The position numbers and the translations under genes were made by a program. Positions 24,333-34,800 of a stretch of 64,000 nt of DNA are shown here, piece after piece. The stretch is from Meloidogyne chitwoodi. Taxonomy: Eukaryota; Nematoda; Chromadorea; Rhabditida; Meloidogynidae. Under the pieces are notes generated by a model. That model was given only the letters and a program-made list of their open reading frames with translations, ran no database searches and was not told where the DNA came from. The stretch spans positions 1,364,001 through 1,428,000 of the forward strand of contig JACZZP010000007.1 in NCBI GenBank assembly GCA_015183035.1, in the 5' to 3' direction. Every line of letters starts with the position of its first letter. The first letter of the stretch is position 1.

Positions 24333-25440
24333 CAGAGACACAAGAGTCAGAGACACAAGAGTCAGAGACACAAGAGTCAGAGACACAAGAGTCAGAGACA
24401 CAAGAGTCAGAGACACAAGAGTCAGAGACACAAGAGTCAGAGACACAAGAGTCAGAGACACAAGAGTCAGAGACACAAGAGTCAGAGACACAAGAGTCAG
24501 AGACACAAGAGTCAGAGACACAAGAGTCAGAGACACAAGAGTCAGAGACACAAGAGTCAGAGACACAAGAGTCAGAGACACAAGAGTCAGAGACACAAGA
24601 GTCAGAGACACAAGAGTCAGAGACACAAGAGTCAGAGACACAAGAGTCAGAGACACAAGAGTCAGAGACACAAGAGTCAGAGACACAAGAGTCAGAGACA
24701 CAAGAGTCAGAGACACAAGAGTCAGAGACACAAGAGTCAGAGACACAAGAGTCAGAGACACAAGAGTCAGAGACACAAGAGTCAGAGACACAAGAGTCAG
24801 AGACACAAGAGTCAGAGACACAAGAGTCAGAGACACAAGAGTCAGAGACACAAGAGTCAGAGACACAAGAGTCAGAGACACAAGAGTCAGAGACACAAGA
24901 GTCAGAGACACAAGAGTCAGAGACACAAGAGTCAGAGACACAAGAGTCAGAGACACAAGAGTCAGAGACACAAGAGTCAGAGACACAAGAGTCAGAGACA
25001 CAAGAGTCAGAGACACAAGAGTCAGAGACACAAGAGTCAGAGACACAAGAGTCAGAGACACAAGAGTCAGAGACACAAGAGTCAGAGACACAAGAGTCAG
25101 AGACACAAGAGTCAGAGACACAAGAGTCAGAGACACAAGAGTCAGAGACACAAGAGTCAGAGACACAAGAGTCAGAGACACAAGAGTCAGAGACACAAGA
25201 GTCAGAGACACAAGAGTCAGAGACACAAGAGTCAGAGACACAAGAGTCAGAGACACAAGAGTCAGAGACACAAGAGTCAGAGACACAAGAGTCAGAGACA
25301 CAAGAGTCAGAGACACAAGAGTCAGAGACACAAGAGTCAGAGACACAAGAGTCAGAGACACAAGAGTCAGAGACACAAGAGTCAGAGACACAAGAGTCAG
25401 AGACACAAGAGTCAGAGACACGAGTCAGAGACATTTGAGT
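24333..25440. repeat. 15-bp satellite array, about 72 perfect copies
   Basis: Unit AGAGACACAAGAGTC, tandem and without a single difference from about 24333 to 25420, then decaying (one unit loses two bases, the next reads ACATTTGAGTCAG) at the right edge. Because 15 is divisible by three and the unit lacks stops in five of six frames, it produces long spurious ORFs on both strands (QRHKS, SLTLV and SDSCV repeats). True copy number may differ because assemblers compress or expand such arrays. Confidence 0.97.
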
Positions 25441-25466
25441 CAGAAAAATTTTAAAAAGTTTAAATG

Positions 25467-25497
25467 GTTCGCCCGGTAGGGCGAACTTTTACGCTAG
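25467..25497 (+). other. Helitron-type 3' terminus (hairpin + CTAG)
   Basis: Stem GTTCGCCC (25467-25474), loop GGTA, stem GGGCGAAC (25479-25486), tail TTTTACGCTAG. The copy in the rod intron has a different hairpin sequence but the same 11-base spacing and CTAG-T end. Confidence 0.8.
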
Positions 25498-25509
25498 TAA
25501 TTAAAATAA

Positions 25510-26150
25510 TCTTATTATATAATTGAGAATAGTTTGATTGTCTGTCCGGGTTTTTATGGTAAATGATCTTGGGAATTGAAAATGGGATTTTTTATAGTAT
25601 TTTTTGACAGTTGGATGCTATATAAAACGCTTATTTTCTCACATTCTTTGGTGGTGGCTACGCTGCGGTGGTGGCTTCCGCTACGCTGCGGTGGTTTTTG
25701 GCGGTAAGGGAGATCATGGATGGTTGGTGGGCGACCTCTTATACTATTTTTTTATTTTTAATCTTCGTTGGCGTTAGTTCGTTGGCCTAATCTGTTTTTG
25801 TTTTATAGCAATGTCTTTGTTTTGGTTAAGAAATGCTTGGACCAATTATTGTATTACATAAGTTCTTTTGTTTTAATATATTAAATTTAAAAATATTTGT
25901 AAATTTATAGTTCAGAGCTAAAAAATTATAAATTGGAAAATCATTTAAAAAATTCAATAATTAAATTGTTAAATAATTCAATTAATTATCTTATTATTTT
26001 TATTAGAAACCCCCGTCCCGAAGATTGGGTTGTTCCTCCGACTCGATCTCGACATTCGGCCCCCATTATTCACGACATTTTTACCCCCACTAGGTCGTGG
26101 ACGCATCTTAATTTGATAAATTGTTATAATTTATCTTTTTATATATTTTA
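25510..26150 (+). mobile_element. 5' part of a second Helitron-like element; 3' end not located
   Basis: Begins TCTTATTATATAATTGAG (25510-25527) after an A, then the family block GTCTGTCCGGGTTTTTATGG, GAAAATGGGATTTTTTATAG and TATATAAA (25619-25626). Downstream is a direct repeat GCTACGCTGCGGTGGT (25658 and 25682) and G+C-rich sequence to about 25740. I found no convincing hairpin plus CTAG afterwards, so the right boundary given here is a guess. A second G+C-rich block at 26010-26107 has a 73-codon ORF (PEDWVVPPTRSRHSAPIIHD) I cannot place. Confidence 0.5.
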
Positions 26151-26705
26151 AAAGTTTTAAAGTGTTAATTTACACAAATTAGGTATTCTTTTTATTAAAT
26201 AAAATTCTCTAATTATTTTTACTTTATATTAGAGAGATGTTGTTATATTTTATCAGATTTTTAAAATTTAGCATTTAAATTTAATTTTTTTATATAAACT
26301 TTTTTATTAATATATATTTTTAGAAATAACAATTGAAAGTAAATTCTGGAATATATATTTATTAAAATTTAGAAGATAAGGAAAAAAGGATTAGTTAAAT
26401 AAACCACTCAAGTGTCTGGCAAAACTAAAAATCTTCCTTTTCTTTTCTTTTCAATATTCAAGCGAGAAAAAGAAGAGATTATTTAGTAGTGTATTAATAT
26501 ATTTGGGGATTTTTGTTTTTATTATTTTATGGCCCTAGTGGGCACACAAAACAGACAAAAAGTTTTGTTTTACAGTAATTTAAAAATGAGAATTTCCTTC
26601 CGCCCCTTTTATAAATTTATTTATTTATTTATTTATTATCTTATATTTATTTCCCGCCTGTTAACACATTAATCTGTAAAATATATTAATTAATTTGTAA
26701 AAACA
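26151..26705. other. Upstream region of the forkhead gene
   Basis: AT-rich, with a short non-AT island GGCCCTAGTGGGCACAC (26531-26547). Probably promoter and 5' leader of the forkhead gene; no distinct element supported. Confidence 0.4.
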
Positions 26706-29664
26706 ATGGAAGACTGTTTAGATGAAAATATTCAAGAAAAAATTTATTTACCTATTTTAACTAAACAAAATTGTGAAAATAAACAAAATAATAATAATTG
26801 TAATAATTATTTTGAAGAAAATAACAATGAATTTACTACAACAATTTCTTCTTTATCTTCTAATAATAATTTGTTTATTTCTCAAGAAAAATCTTTTAAA
26901 TATTCTGAACATGAAGAAAACAAATTATTATTTGACTCTAATTTATTAAATAATTTAAATACTGAAGAAAGTTTGTTTGTTTTTTGAATATATTTTTGCC
27001 ATTTTTCTTATCTAAATTAAATAGAGTAAATATAATTTTAATATAATAATATTTTTATAGTAATTTAAAATATCTATCATATAAATATAAGAAAATCTCA
27101 TTTATGCTTAATATAAAACTAAAAAGTTAAAAATGCTAATTTTAGGAGAACAAAAGTCCTAATATTTAAATAATTATTTTTTAAATAATCTAATAATTTT
27201 TATATTTATTTTTAAAGAATTTTGTCCATCTGTAAAATCCTCAAAAATATCAAAGAAAAAAATAAGTAATAGAGGTCGTCGAGGATCTAAACGTAATAAA
27301 ACAGAATTTAGAGGAGAAAAGCCAAGAGAAACATATATTGAATTAATTGCAATGGCAATTAGAAAACAAGTAAATTATTATTATTTTATTTTTATTATTT
27401 AAATATTTATATTTAAAGGATTCTCATTGTGCAACATTAACAGAAATTGTAGGTTTAAAATTATTTAATTTTATTTAAAATATATTTAATTATTTATTAA
27501 TTAATAAAAACATTTATTTAATTATATTATTTATTAGTATAATTATTTACGTCAAAATTTTGAATTTTTCCGAGGAAGTTATGAAGGTTGGAAGAATTGT
27601 ATTCGACATAACTTATCTTTGGGTAATTATTTTGAAAAATTACCAAAAAATGCTCAAGGAAAAATTGGAAAAGGTACTGTAAAATTAAAAAATATTAAAA
27701 AAAATAATTTTAGGACATTTGTGGACATTTGGTCCAAATTATAAATCTTTTATTGAAGAAAAACAAAAAAATTTAAATTCAACTTTAAAACGTTGTTTAA
27801 CCGTTAACAACAAATCAAAAATAACAAAAAATAAATTAGAATTATTTAATAAACAATTAATTGACAACAATTCTATTATTAAAGAAAGTAATTTTAAAAA
27901 TGAGGTTATATTTTATTTTTATTTTATTTTAAATTTATTTAAATAAAAATATTTATTTTATAATAAATTTAAATAAATAAATTTTATTTTTTTGCCAAAA
28001 ATTTACCGCAAACTTTTTTCTTTTTTTAATCTCAATTTACTCGATTAAAATAAAGTTTATTTTTTCTTTGATTATCCCGCGCTTTTCTCATTAAAAATAA
28101 TGTAATATATTTTTATAGTTTATCCAGTCTAGAAGTCTTTTATTTATTTATTATTTTTTAAATAAATTGTCTGAAATATTCTCTCTTTTTTATTTTGGCA
28201 GACTAAGTAAAATTAAAATAAAAAATATATTACCGCTTTACTATATTTATTACAACAACAAATATTTTGGAAAGATTTGATTTAAATTTATTTTTGTTTT
28301 TAAAGATTTATTAGTTTTTAAATATAAATATTCGCAACTTTTTTTTTAAGAAATAGAAAATTAAAACAATTTTAAATTTTATAAATTGAGTTATAATTTT
28401 AGAGTAATTTTGTTTAAATTTATTAATTTAAAATGGAGAACTACATATAATTATTAAAACTAAAATTAAATAATATAATTTAAAATTATTTAAATATTTT
28501 ATTTATTAATTTTTAAAAATAAATAACTTTATTTATTTTTATTTTATACTTTTCTTTTTCAATTTGTTATGCAACAATTCTCTCGCATTTATTCACCAAA
28601 AAATGATTTGGCCAAAAACATTAGAAATTAAGGATTTAAGGAAAAGAAAAGAAGAAGACAAAATAAATAATATTTATTTATTTTTATAAATAAATGAAAA
28701 TAAGGGATATGATTTTTCTCTTTCTTTTTTCTCGAATAATATTTTATTATTATTTTGTGAAAGTATCAAATAACATTATTAAAAAAGTATTATGTGAATT
28801 TAAGTGCTCTTAAATATTTTTTATAAAATATATTTTATTGTTATTTTTTAGCTTATTTTAAATAATTTAAATTATTAATTAGATATATTTGATTTCTTTA
28901 ATTATAATAACTATTTTTTTAAAAATTATTATATTATTTTTATCAATTTATTTAAAAAACATAATCTAATAAATTAAATATAATATAAATAAATATTAAT
29001 TAATTTTTTTAAAGTTTATTAATGATGAAAATAGTTCTTCTTCTAATAATTTAAAAGAAGAAAATCAACTATTTATTTCTTCACCAACAAATTCTTCTGA
29101 TTTTAATTTATTTTCTCCAAATTCACAACAGCAACAATTATATCAAATAAAACAAAATAATGACAATAATAATAATTATTATTATTATTTTAATAATTGT
29201 AATATTTATTTATTTATTTTATTAAATTTTTATAATTTTAATTAAAAAAATTTAATAAAATAAATAACTCAAAAAATATAATAAAATTAATTTTTAGTAA
29301 TTAATGATGATCAATTTATTCCTTCATTAATACAAAATAATCAAAAACAACAAGAAGAAGAAGCACAACCATTTTTAATTTTTTCTGATTTAATTAATGA
29401 AAATAATAATATTTTAAATATTCCCTATTATAATAATTATTGTTGTTGGCATTCACGTTGTTATATTGGAGATAATGGAGATTATTATTTTTGCCTTGAA
29501 GCTTTACCTATTTATTTTAATAATTATTATGGTTATTATTTCAATAAAAATATTTAAATATTTAATTTTCAGCTCAAAATCAATTTTTTAATGAATTTCA
29601 ATGTTCTACTAATTCTTTCACTTCATCACCATTGACACAAATTTTTAATGAACACCAAATATAA
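26706..29664 (+). CDS. Divergent forkhead (winged-helix) transcription factor, eight exons, 427 aa
   Basis: Nuclear DNA-binding protein by family. Exons: 26706-26970, 27218-27369, 27419-27448, 27538-27673, 27714-27904, 29015-29198, 29298-29531, 29573-29664; total 1284 nt. Residues 1-105 are Asn/Ser-rich with a basic stretch [17 protein letters not shown] just before the domain. The forkhead domain is at about 123-210: [18 protein letters not shown] (helix 1), [20 protein letters not shown] (helix 2), [20 protein letters not shown] (recognition helix), [11 protein letters not shown] (wing). The classic KPPYSYI is replaced by KPRETYI, so I cannot assign a FOX class; the [11 protein letters not shown] core is intact. 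The C-terminus is Asn/Gln/Tyr-rich and may activate transcription. Exon 3 is only 30 nt, encoding [10 protein letters not shown] inside the domain. The 1.1-kb fifth intron is AT-rich without other features. Confidence 0.9.
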
Positions 29665-30428
29665 AGAGAAATATTATTTTAAAAAATTTAAAAAAAAATT
29701 AAAATTAAAAATAAATTTAATTTTTGTAATATGTAAATTTGCAAATAAATTTTAAATATTTTTTTTTAATTATTGGATTCAGAATAAAACATAAAAAATA
29801 ATTATTTATAAATAAATTTCAGTAAATATTTCATTTTTAAGTAATTTCTTAATTATTTTAAAAATAAATTTAAAAATTGTTTAGTTTGTGTGTAATCGAT
29901 TCTTTCATTTCACTCAATACTTTAAATCAATATATTAGCGTTGGCTGGGTCAATAATCAATTTTTTAAAATTTATTTACACTTAATATAGCTATTAAAAT
30001 GAAGAAATAGTTAAAGTTTTTTATTTTTTAATTTTTAAATAAAAAGTATTTTTTAAAAATTATTTACTCAATTTTTAACTTCACTATAATAATATAGTGT
30101 TTGTTTTTATTTTATTTCTTAGCTTTAGCTATTCTTCCCTCTAATATTATTTTTACTATTTATTTATCTCTCTAATATTTTGCCTCAATCGACTGGACAA
30201 AACTAACAATAATCGAAGATTTTTACTGACCTTTTCCTTCACATTAAAAGCCCAAAACCTATACACATATATATTACATATTTTGTTAGTTTTTATCAAA
30301 ATAAATGTTTTTCTCAATTTTTTTTGATTTTTTAATTAAACATAACTTATCATTATATAATTTCTCTATTTTTGTTCAAAAAATATTTTTTAGATGTAAA
30401 ATTTAATTTTATAAAACTAAAAATAAGA
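29665..30428. other. Spacer between the forkhead gene and the first spectraplakin exons
   Basis: AT-rich; includes the forkhead 3' UTR and presumably the distal vab-10 promoter. No other feature seen. Confidence 0.45.
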
Positions 30429-31846
30429 ATGACTACTACTACTACTAGTACTAGTAATAATAATACTAGTAATAATAATAATAATAATAATATTAATGAA
30501 ATATCACAAATATCTACTACCTCAAAACAACAAACATCATCATCATCCATTTGGTTAAACAATCCATTAACCAATTTATTTAGAAGATCAAGTCGAAAAC
30601 CAAAAAAGGAAATAATTAAACGAGATGAAGAAATAAATTATGAGGGAGATATATTTATAAAGCAAAAAACAAAAAGGGTATTTATTAAATTATTTATTTA
30701 TAAAAATAAATAAATATATTACGACATTAATTTGTCAATTTAATAAAGAAGGAGAGTTTTAATATTTTAATTGTTTTAATTTATTTTTAAGTCATCTTCT
30801 TGTGATGCTTTACATCAAAATAAATTATCTACACGTTTTATGGATAATCAAAAACAAAGAAAAACTCCAGAATTATTTATAAATGGAAATACTTCAAAAA
30901 AAGAAAAGTTTGTTTATTTATTTAAATATTTAATTTATTTGTTTAGATATTCAGATAATTTAATGAATTCAACAACAAAAATTACTAGAGGTGGACTAAA
31001 CTCTTCATTTTCATCTCTTCTTCATCAAAGAATTTTTCTTAGTAGTAGAGGAGCAAGGTAATTAATTAATTAATTATATTTTAATTTATTTTTAGTCCAT
31101 TTGTTCCAAATAAATTAAATAAAATTGGTAAAAATGAACAACAAAGATTACCTTCAAAAACTCGTTGTACATCTAAAAGCCAACAAAACATTTCAAAGTA
31201 AATTTAAATAATATTTTGTAACTTTTATTTACTCTTTTCTTTTATAAAAAGATATAATCTTAATTTATAGAATAATTGACACAGAAGAAATAAATAAATT
31301 TAATAAAAATACCACTAAAAGACATTCTCGTCGTGATCTTTCCCTTGGAGCAACAACAAGAACACCTCGTATTTCTTTAGATTCTCAATTTGTCCGTCAA
31401 GTGCCCATTCGTCTTTCTTCTCCAAAAAATAATTTAAAAAATACAAAAACAATTAAAAATAGTATTAGTTTAACTAAAATAATAACAACTAGTACAACAA
31501 CATTAATTTGCCCTATAACTAAAGGATTTCAACAACAAAAGGAAAATTCATCAATTTATGAATTTAATAATAATATTAATCAACAACAATATTATAATAA
31601 TAATACAAATAAAGAAGAAAGTAATTTAGAATTAGAGGTTTTTTTTAAAAACTAGAATTCTCAATTAATTAGAAAAAAGTTTCTTTTTTTTAAAAAATTA
31701 GATATGTATAAGATTTCTAAACTTTGATGTTTTTTTATTAAAAAAATAAAATAATTATTTATTTATTTATTAGAAGTGGATGATGACTCAACCTATTTCA
31801 ATTAGAAGATTTGAAAAACATGAACGTATTCGTCTTAAAATAACAG
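30429..31846 (+). CDS. vab-10: vab-10 alternative N-terminus 1 (distal start), six exons
   Basis: Exons 30429-30677, 30792-30907, 30947-31057, 31096-31197, 31271-31637, 31774-31846 encode about 339 residues starting [12 protein letters not shown]. The sequence is Ser/Thr/Asn/Lys-rich, with basic patches ([35 protein letters not shown]) and no known domain. The last exon ([20 protein letters not shown]) ends in phase 1, exactly what the CH1 exon at 34240 needs: joining gives [13 protein letters not shown] without a stop. Joining to the 33920 exon instead gives an early stop, which supports this as a separate promoter for the same gene. An independent upstream gene is the alternative, but I see no stop codon after the last exon before its donor. 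Confidence 0.7.
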
Positions 31847-34800
31847 GTAACTAAAAACTAAAAAAATAGTAGAAAAATGGCGGATTTGTTTTAAATATTA
31901 ATTTAATATTTGTAAAATTAGATATTTTATGTTTTATTAAAAAAAAAAACATTTAGTCAATATTTTAATGTATTTTATAAAGAAAAGTACAAAAGAATAT
32001 ACTGCAGGTGTTGTCAAATAATAAAAAATCCACATCGCACACACCACACCTTTATAGTTAACTAGGTAACGAGAGAAAAAAATATTTTTCTACAAAATAA
32101 ATAAATTCAATTTTTGTTCATCAAATTTATATTTTAAACCAAAATTTTATTAAATTTTTTCTAAAGGAATTTTATTAAATAAAATTATTTTTAGTGAGGG
32201 AAATAAATTTCTGATAGAAATATTTATTTTTTTAAAATATATTATCGATGTAAAAAAAACAAACGAGGTAAAAATGGCGTAGGTGAGAGGGGCACACAGC
32301 CAAGCGAATTTAGTATAGAGACTACTGCGGTCATTTGGTTTTTGATCTAAAATATTTTTATCTATTAAATTATTTTTTCCTTTTTTGTTCTTTATTTTTT
32401 TATTGAATCTTTACCTTTTTTTATTTTTAATATTTTTAAACTTCTTAAAATGAAAAATTACTAGAATATCTTTATATTTAATTTAAATATTTATTTCATA
32501 TTTTTATTGCAAAATCTTCAATTTATTCCAAAGCTACAGCATTTACACTTTTTTATTTAATAATTTATATTTTTTATTAAAAAATATATTTATCAATTAC
32601 TTTTGCTATAAATCCTTCTACTTAGTAAATCAAAAATTTCTAGTAAAAGCATTTTTGTTTTTTGTCTTTTCTTTTATAATATCCTTATGTTTTTGATAAT
32701 TATATATTTTGTTTTTTTAACAAACATCTCAAACATTTTTTTAGTTTATAGCAAACTTTACTAAATAAAACATTTTTATTTATTTATTAAATAATAAATT
32801 CAATTAAAACTTTATTCTCAAGTTTTTATAAAAAATCTATTTTCTTATCAATATATATTAAATATTTTCTTTTTTTAATTAATCTTAAGTTTATTTAATA
32901 TTAAAAAAATATTTTTATTAATTAAAAATGTTATGACTCATACCTCTGTTTGATAAAATTTTATTTTTATTAAAAAAAATTCTGTATATTTTTTATTTAT
33001 TTTATAGATATTTTTTAAATAAATTTACATTTTTATTTTCTTTATTTACTAATAAAATTGATTTGAATTTTTTTATTTCTTATGTTTTTTACAAAATAAT
33101 ATTTAACGATCATTTCATTGAATATATTTTAACATTTTATTCATTTTAAATTTTATTTTAAAATTAGCCAAATTTTATTATTTTTTTTAAGATTTCCTTG
33201 CGCACATTTCTCGATTATTTTTTATTTCTTTAAATTTTATTTTAGTAATACCAAAACACCTATAAAATAATATAATTTTACTAATCTACTTTCGCAATCG
33301 AAATAGTTTTATTTAAATAAAAGAAGAGAAATATAATATAGCAAAATTATATACTTTACATAACCATCGATTTGAGTGTCCATAACTGAAGGCATTGACA
33401 CCTTCTAAATTAAATAAATATATTATAAATTTTTAGTTTTAGAGCTGGCAATTTCTCTCCTCTCTTTCTCATAATTTTATTATATTTTAAATCAAAAAAT
33501 TTACATTTTTATTAGATTTTTAACCATTTTATTTATTTTTTTTATTTTGATTCAAAAAACTATAATTTTATTTATTTATTTATTTAATGTCTTCCATTTA
33601 TGTCAATTTCAAATTCATATAAATTAAAAAAGGATAATATATCTGCTAAACAACTACAAACTAGTCCGGTTGGCTTTTCAAATATTTCACGATCATCAAC
33701 ATTCCATTACTGTTTTTCACCCCCAAAACTATTAAATGATGAAAAGAACTCTTTTAATTCTTTAAAATCGGTATAGTTGTTTATTTATCAGAAATTATTT
33801 TATTATTTTCTTGTCAATTGATTTTTATTAAGAATTTTATTTTATTCAAAAAAAAAATAAAATATTATTTTTTTTTAATTTATCTAATTTTGTTAAAATA
33901 TTTATTTATTTAAAATTAGATAAATTCTAATAAAACTCCGGTGATTTCAATTGTTGATATTTCTTCTAATTTAAATTCTTCTTTACCTTCTTCTTCTAAT
34001 ATTATTGATAAAAATAATATAAAAATATCAATGAAAAAAAATGTTTTATTAAATTCAACATATTCGGATGCAGTAGAAAGTGAATGTTTAGAACATTATG
34101 AAATTAATTTGGAAAGATATAAAGGTTATTAATTAAAAAATATATTTTTTTTAATAATTTAATAAAATATTCCAAATCCGCCATTATTAAAAAAATTTAA
34201 ATTTTATTTTAAAATTAATTAATTAATTTTAAAAAACAGATGAAAGAGATTCTATTCAAAAAAAAACTTTTACAAAATGGGTAAATCAACATTTGGCAAA
34301 GGTTATAAAATAAATTTAAATATATTTTTGTTTTTTAGACTAATAAAATTATTGAAGATTTATTTTTTGATTTGAGAGATGGAAGAAATTTGATTGATTT
34401 ACTTGAATTATTAACTGCTGAATATTTGGTTATTATTTTTTAATATTTTTTAGAATTAATTATTTAATTTTTTAGCCAAAAGAGAATGGTTTAACTCGTT
34501 TTCATTGTATTCAAAATGTACAATCTTGTTTGGAATTTTTAAGACGTCGAAATGTATTTTAAATTTTAATTTTTTTATTTTCTTTTTAGATAAGATTGGT
34601 TAATATTAGACCTGAAGATATTGTTGATGGAAATGGAAAATTGACACTTGGACTTATTTGGGTATTTATTTATATTTTTGAATTACTTAGAGCTTTAATA
34701 CAAATAAATAAATAATCTAAAAATTCTATTTGTGTTATTACTGTCTCAAAATTCCGAATTTTAGTGACTTTCTGTTTAATTTGTGATATTAATCCAGAAA

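Larger units (their letters stand above)
23884..25497 (+). mobile_element. Helitron-like element carrying a 15-bp satellite array
   Basis: The 3' end has the canonical non-autonomous Helitron layout: a perfect 8-bp hairpin GTTCGCCC-GGTA-GGGCGAAC (25467-25486), an 11-base tail TTTTACGCTAG ending at 25497, then T in the host. The left end TTAAAATATATAATTGAG (23884-23901) matches two other copies in this window (25510 and 59474) that begin with the expected TC; here the second base is T. Inside, in order: conserved GTCCGGTTTTTATAGACAAG block, three 38-bp repeats (24018-24138), a TATA box, a 31-codon ORF, then the satellite. No Rep/helicase, so it must depend on a partner elsewhere. Confidence 0.75.

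Noticed and set aside
24333..25440. Interstitial telomere repeat
   Set aside because: The unit AGAGACACAAGAGTC does not resemble TTAGGC-type repeats and sits inside a transposon-like element; nothing supports a telomeric role.
24099..25454. Long ORFs across the satellite on both strands (451, 416 and 368 codons)
   Set aside because: They are translations of a 15-bp repeat whose length is a multiple of three and which lacks stops in five frames; no independent sign of a protein.
30429..31846. Separate gene upstream of vab-10
   Set aside because: No stop codon before the last donor, and the phase matches the CH1 exon exactly; I kept it as an alternative N-terminus while noting the uncertainty.
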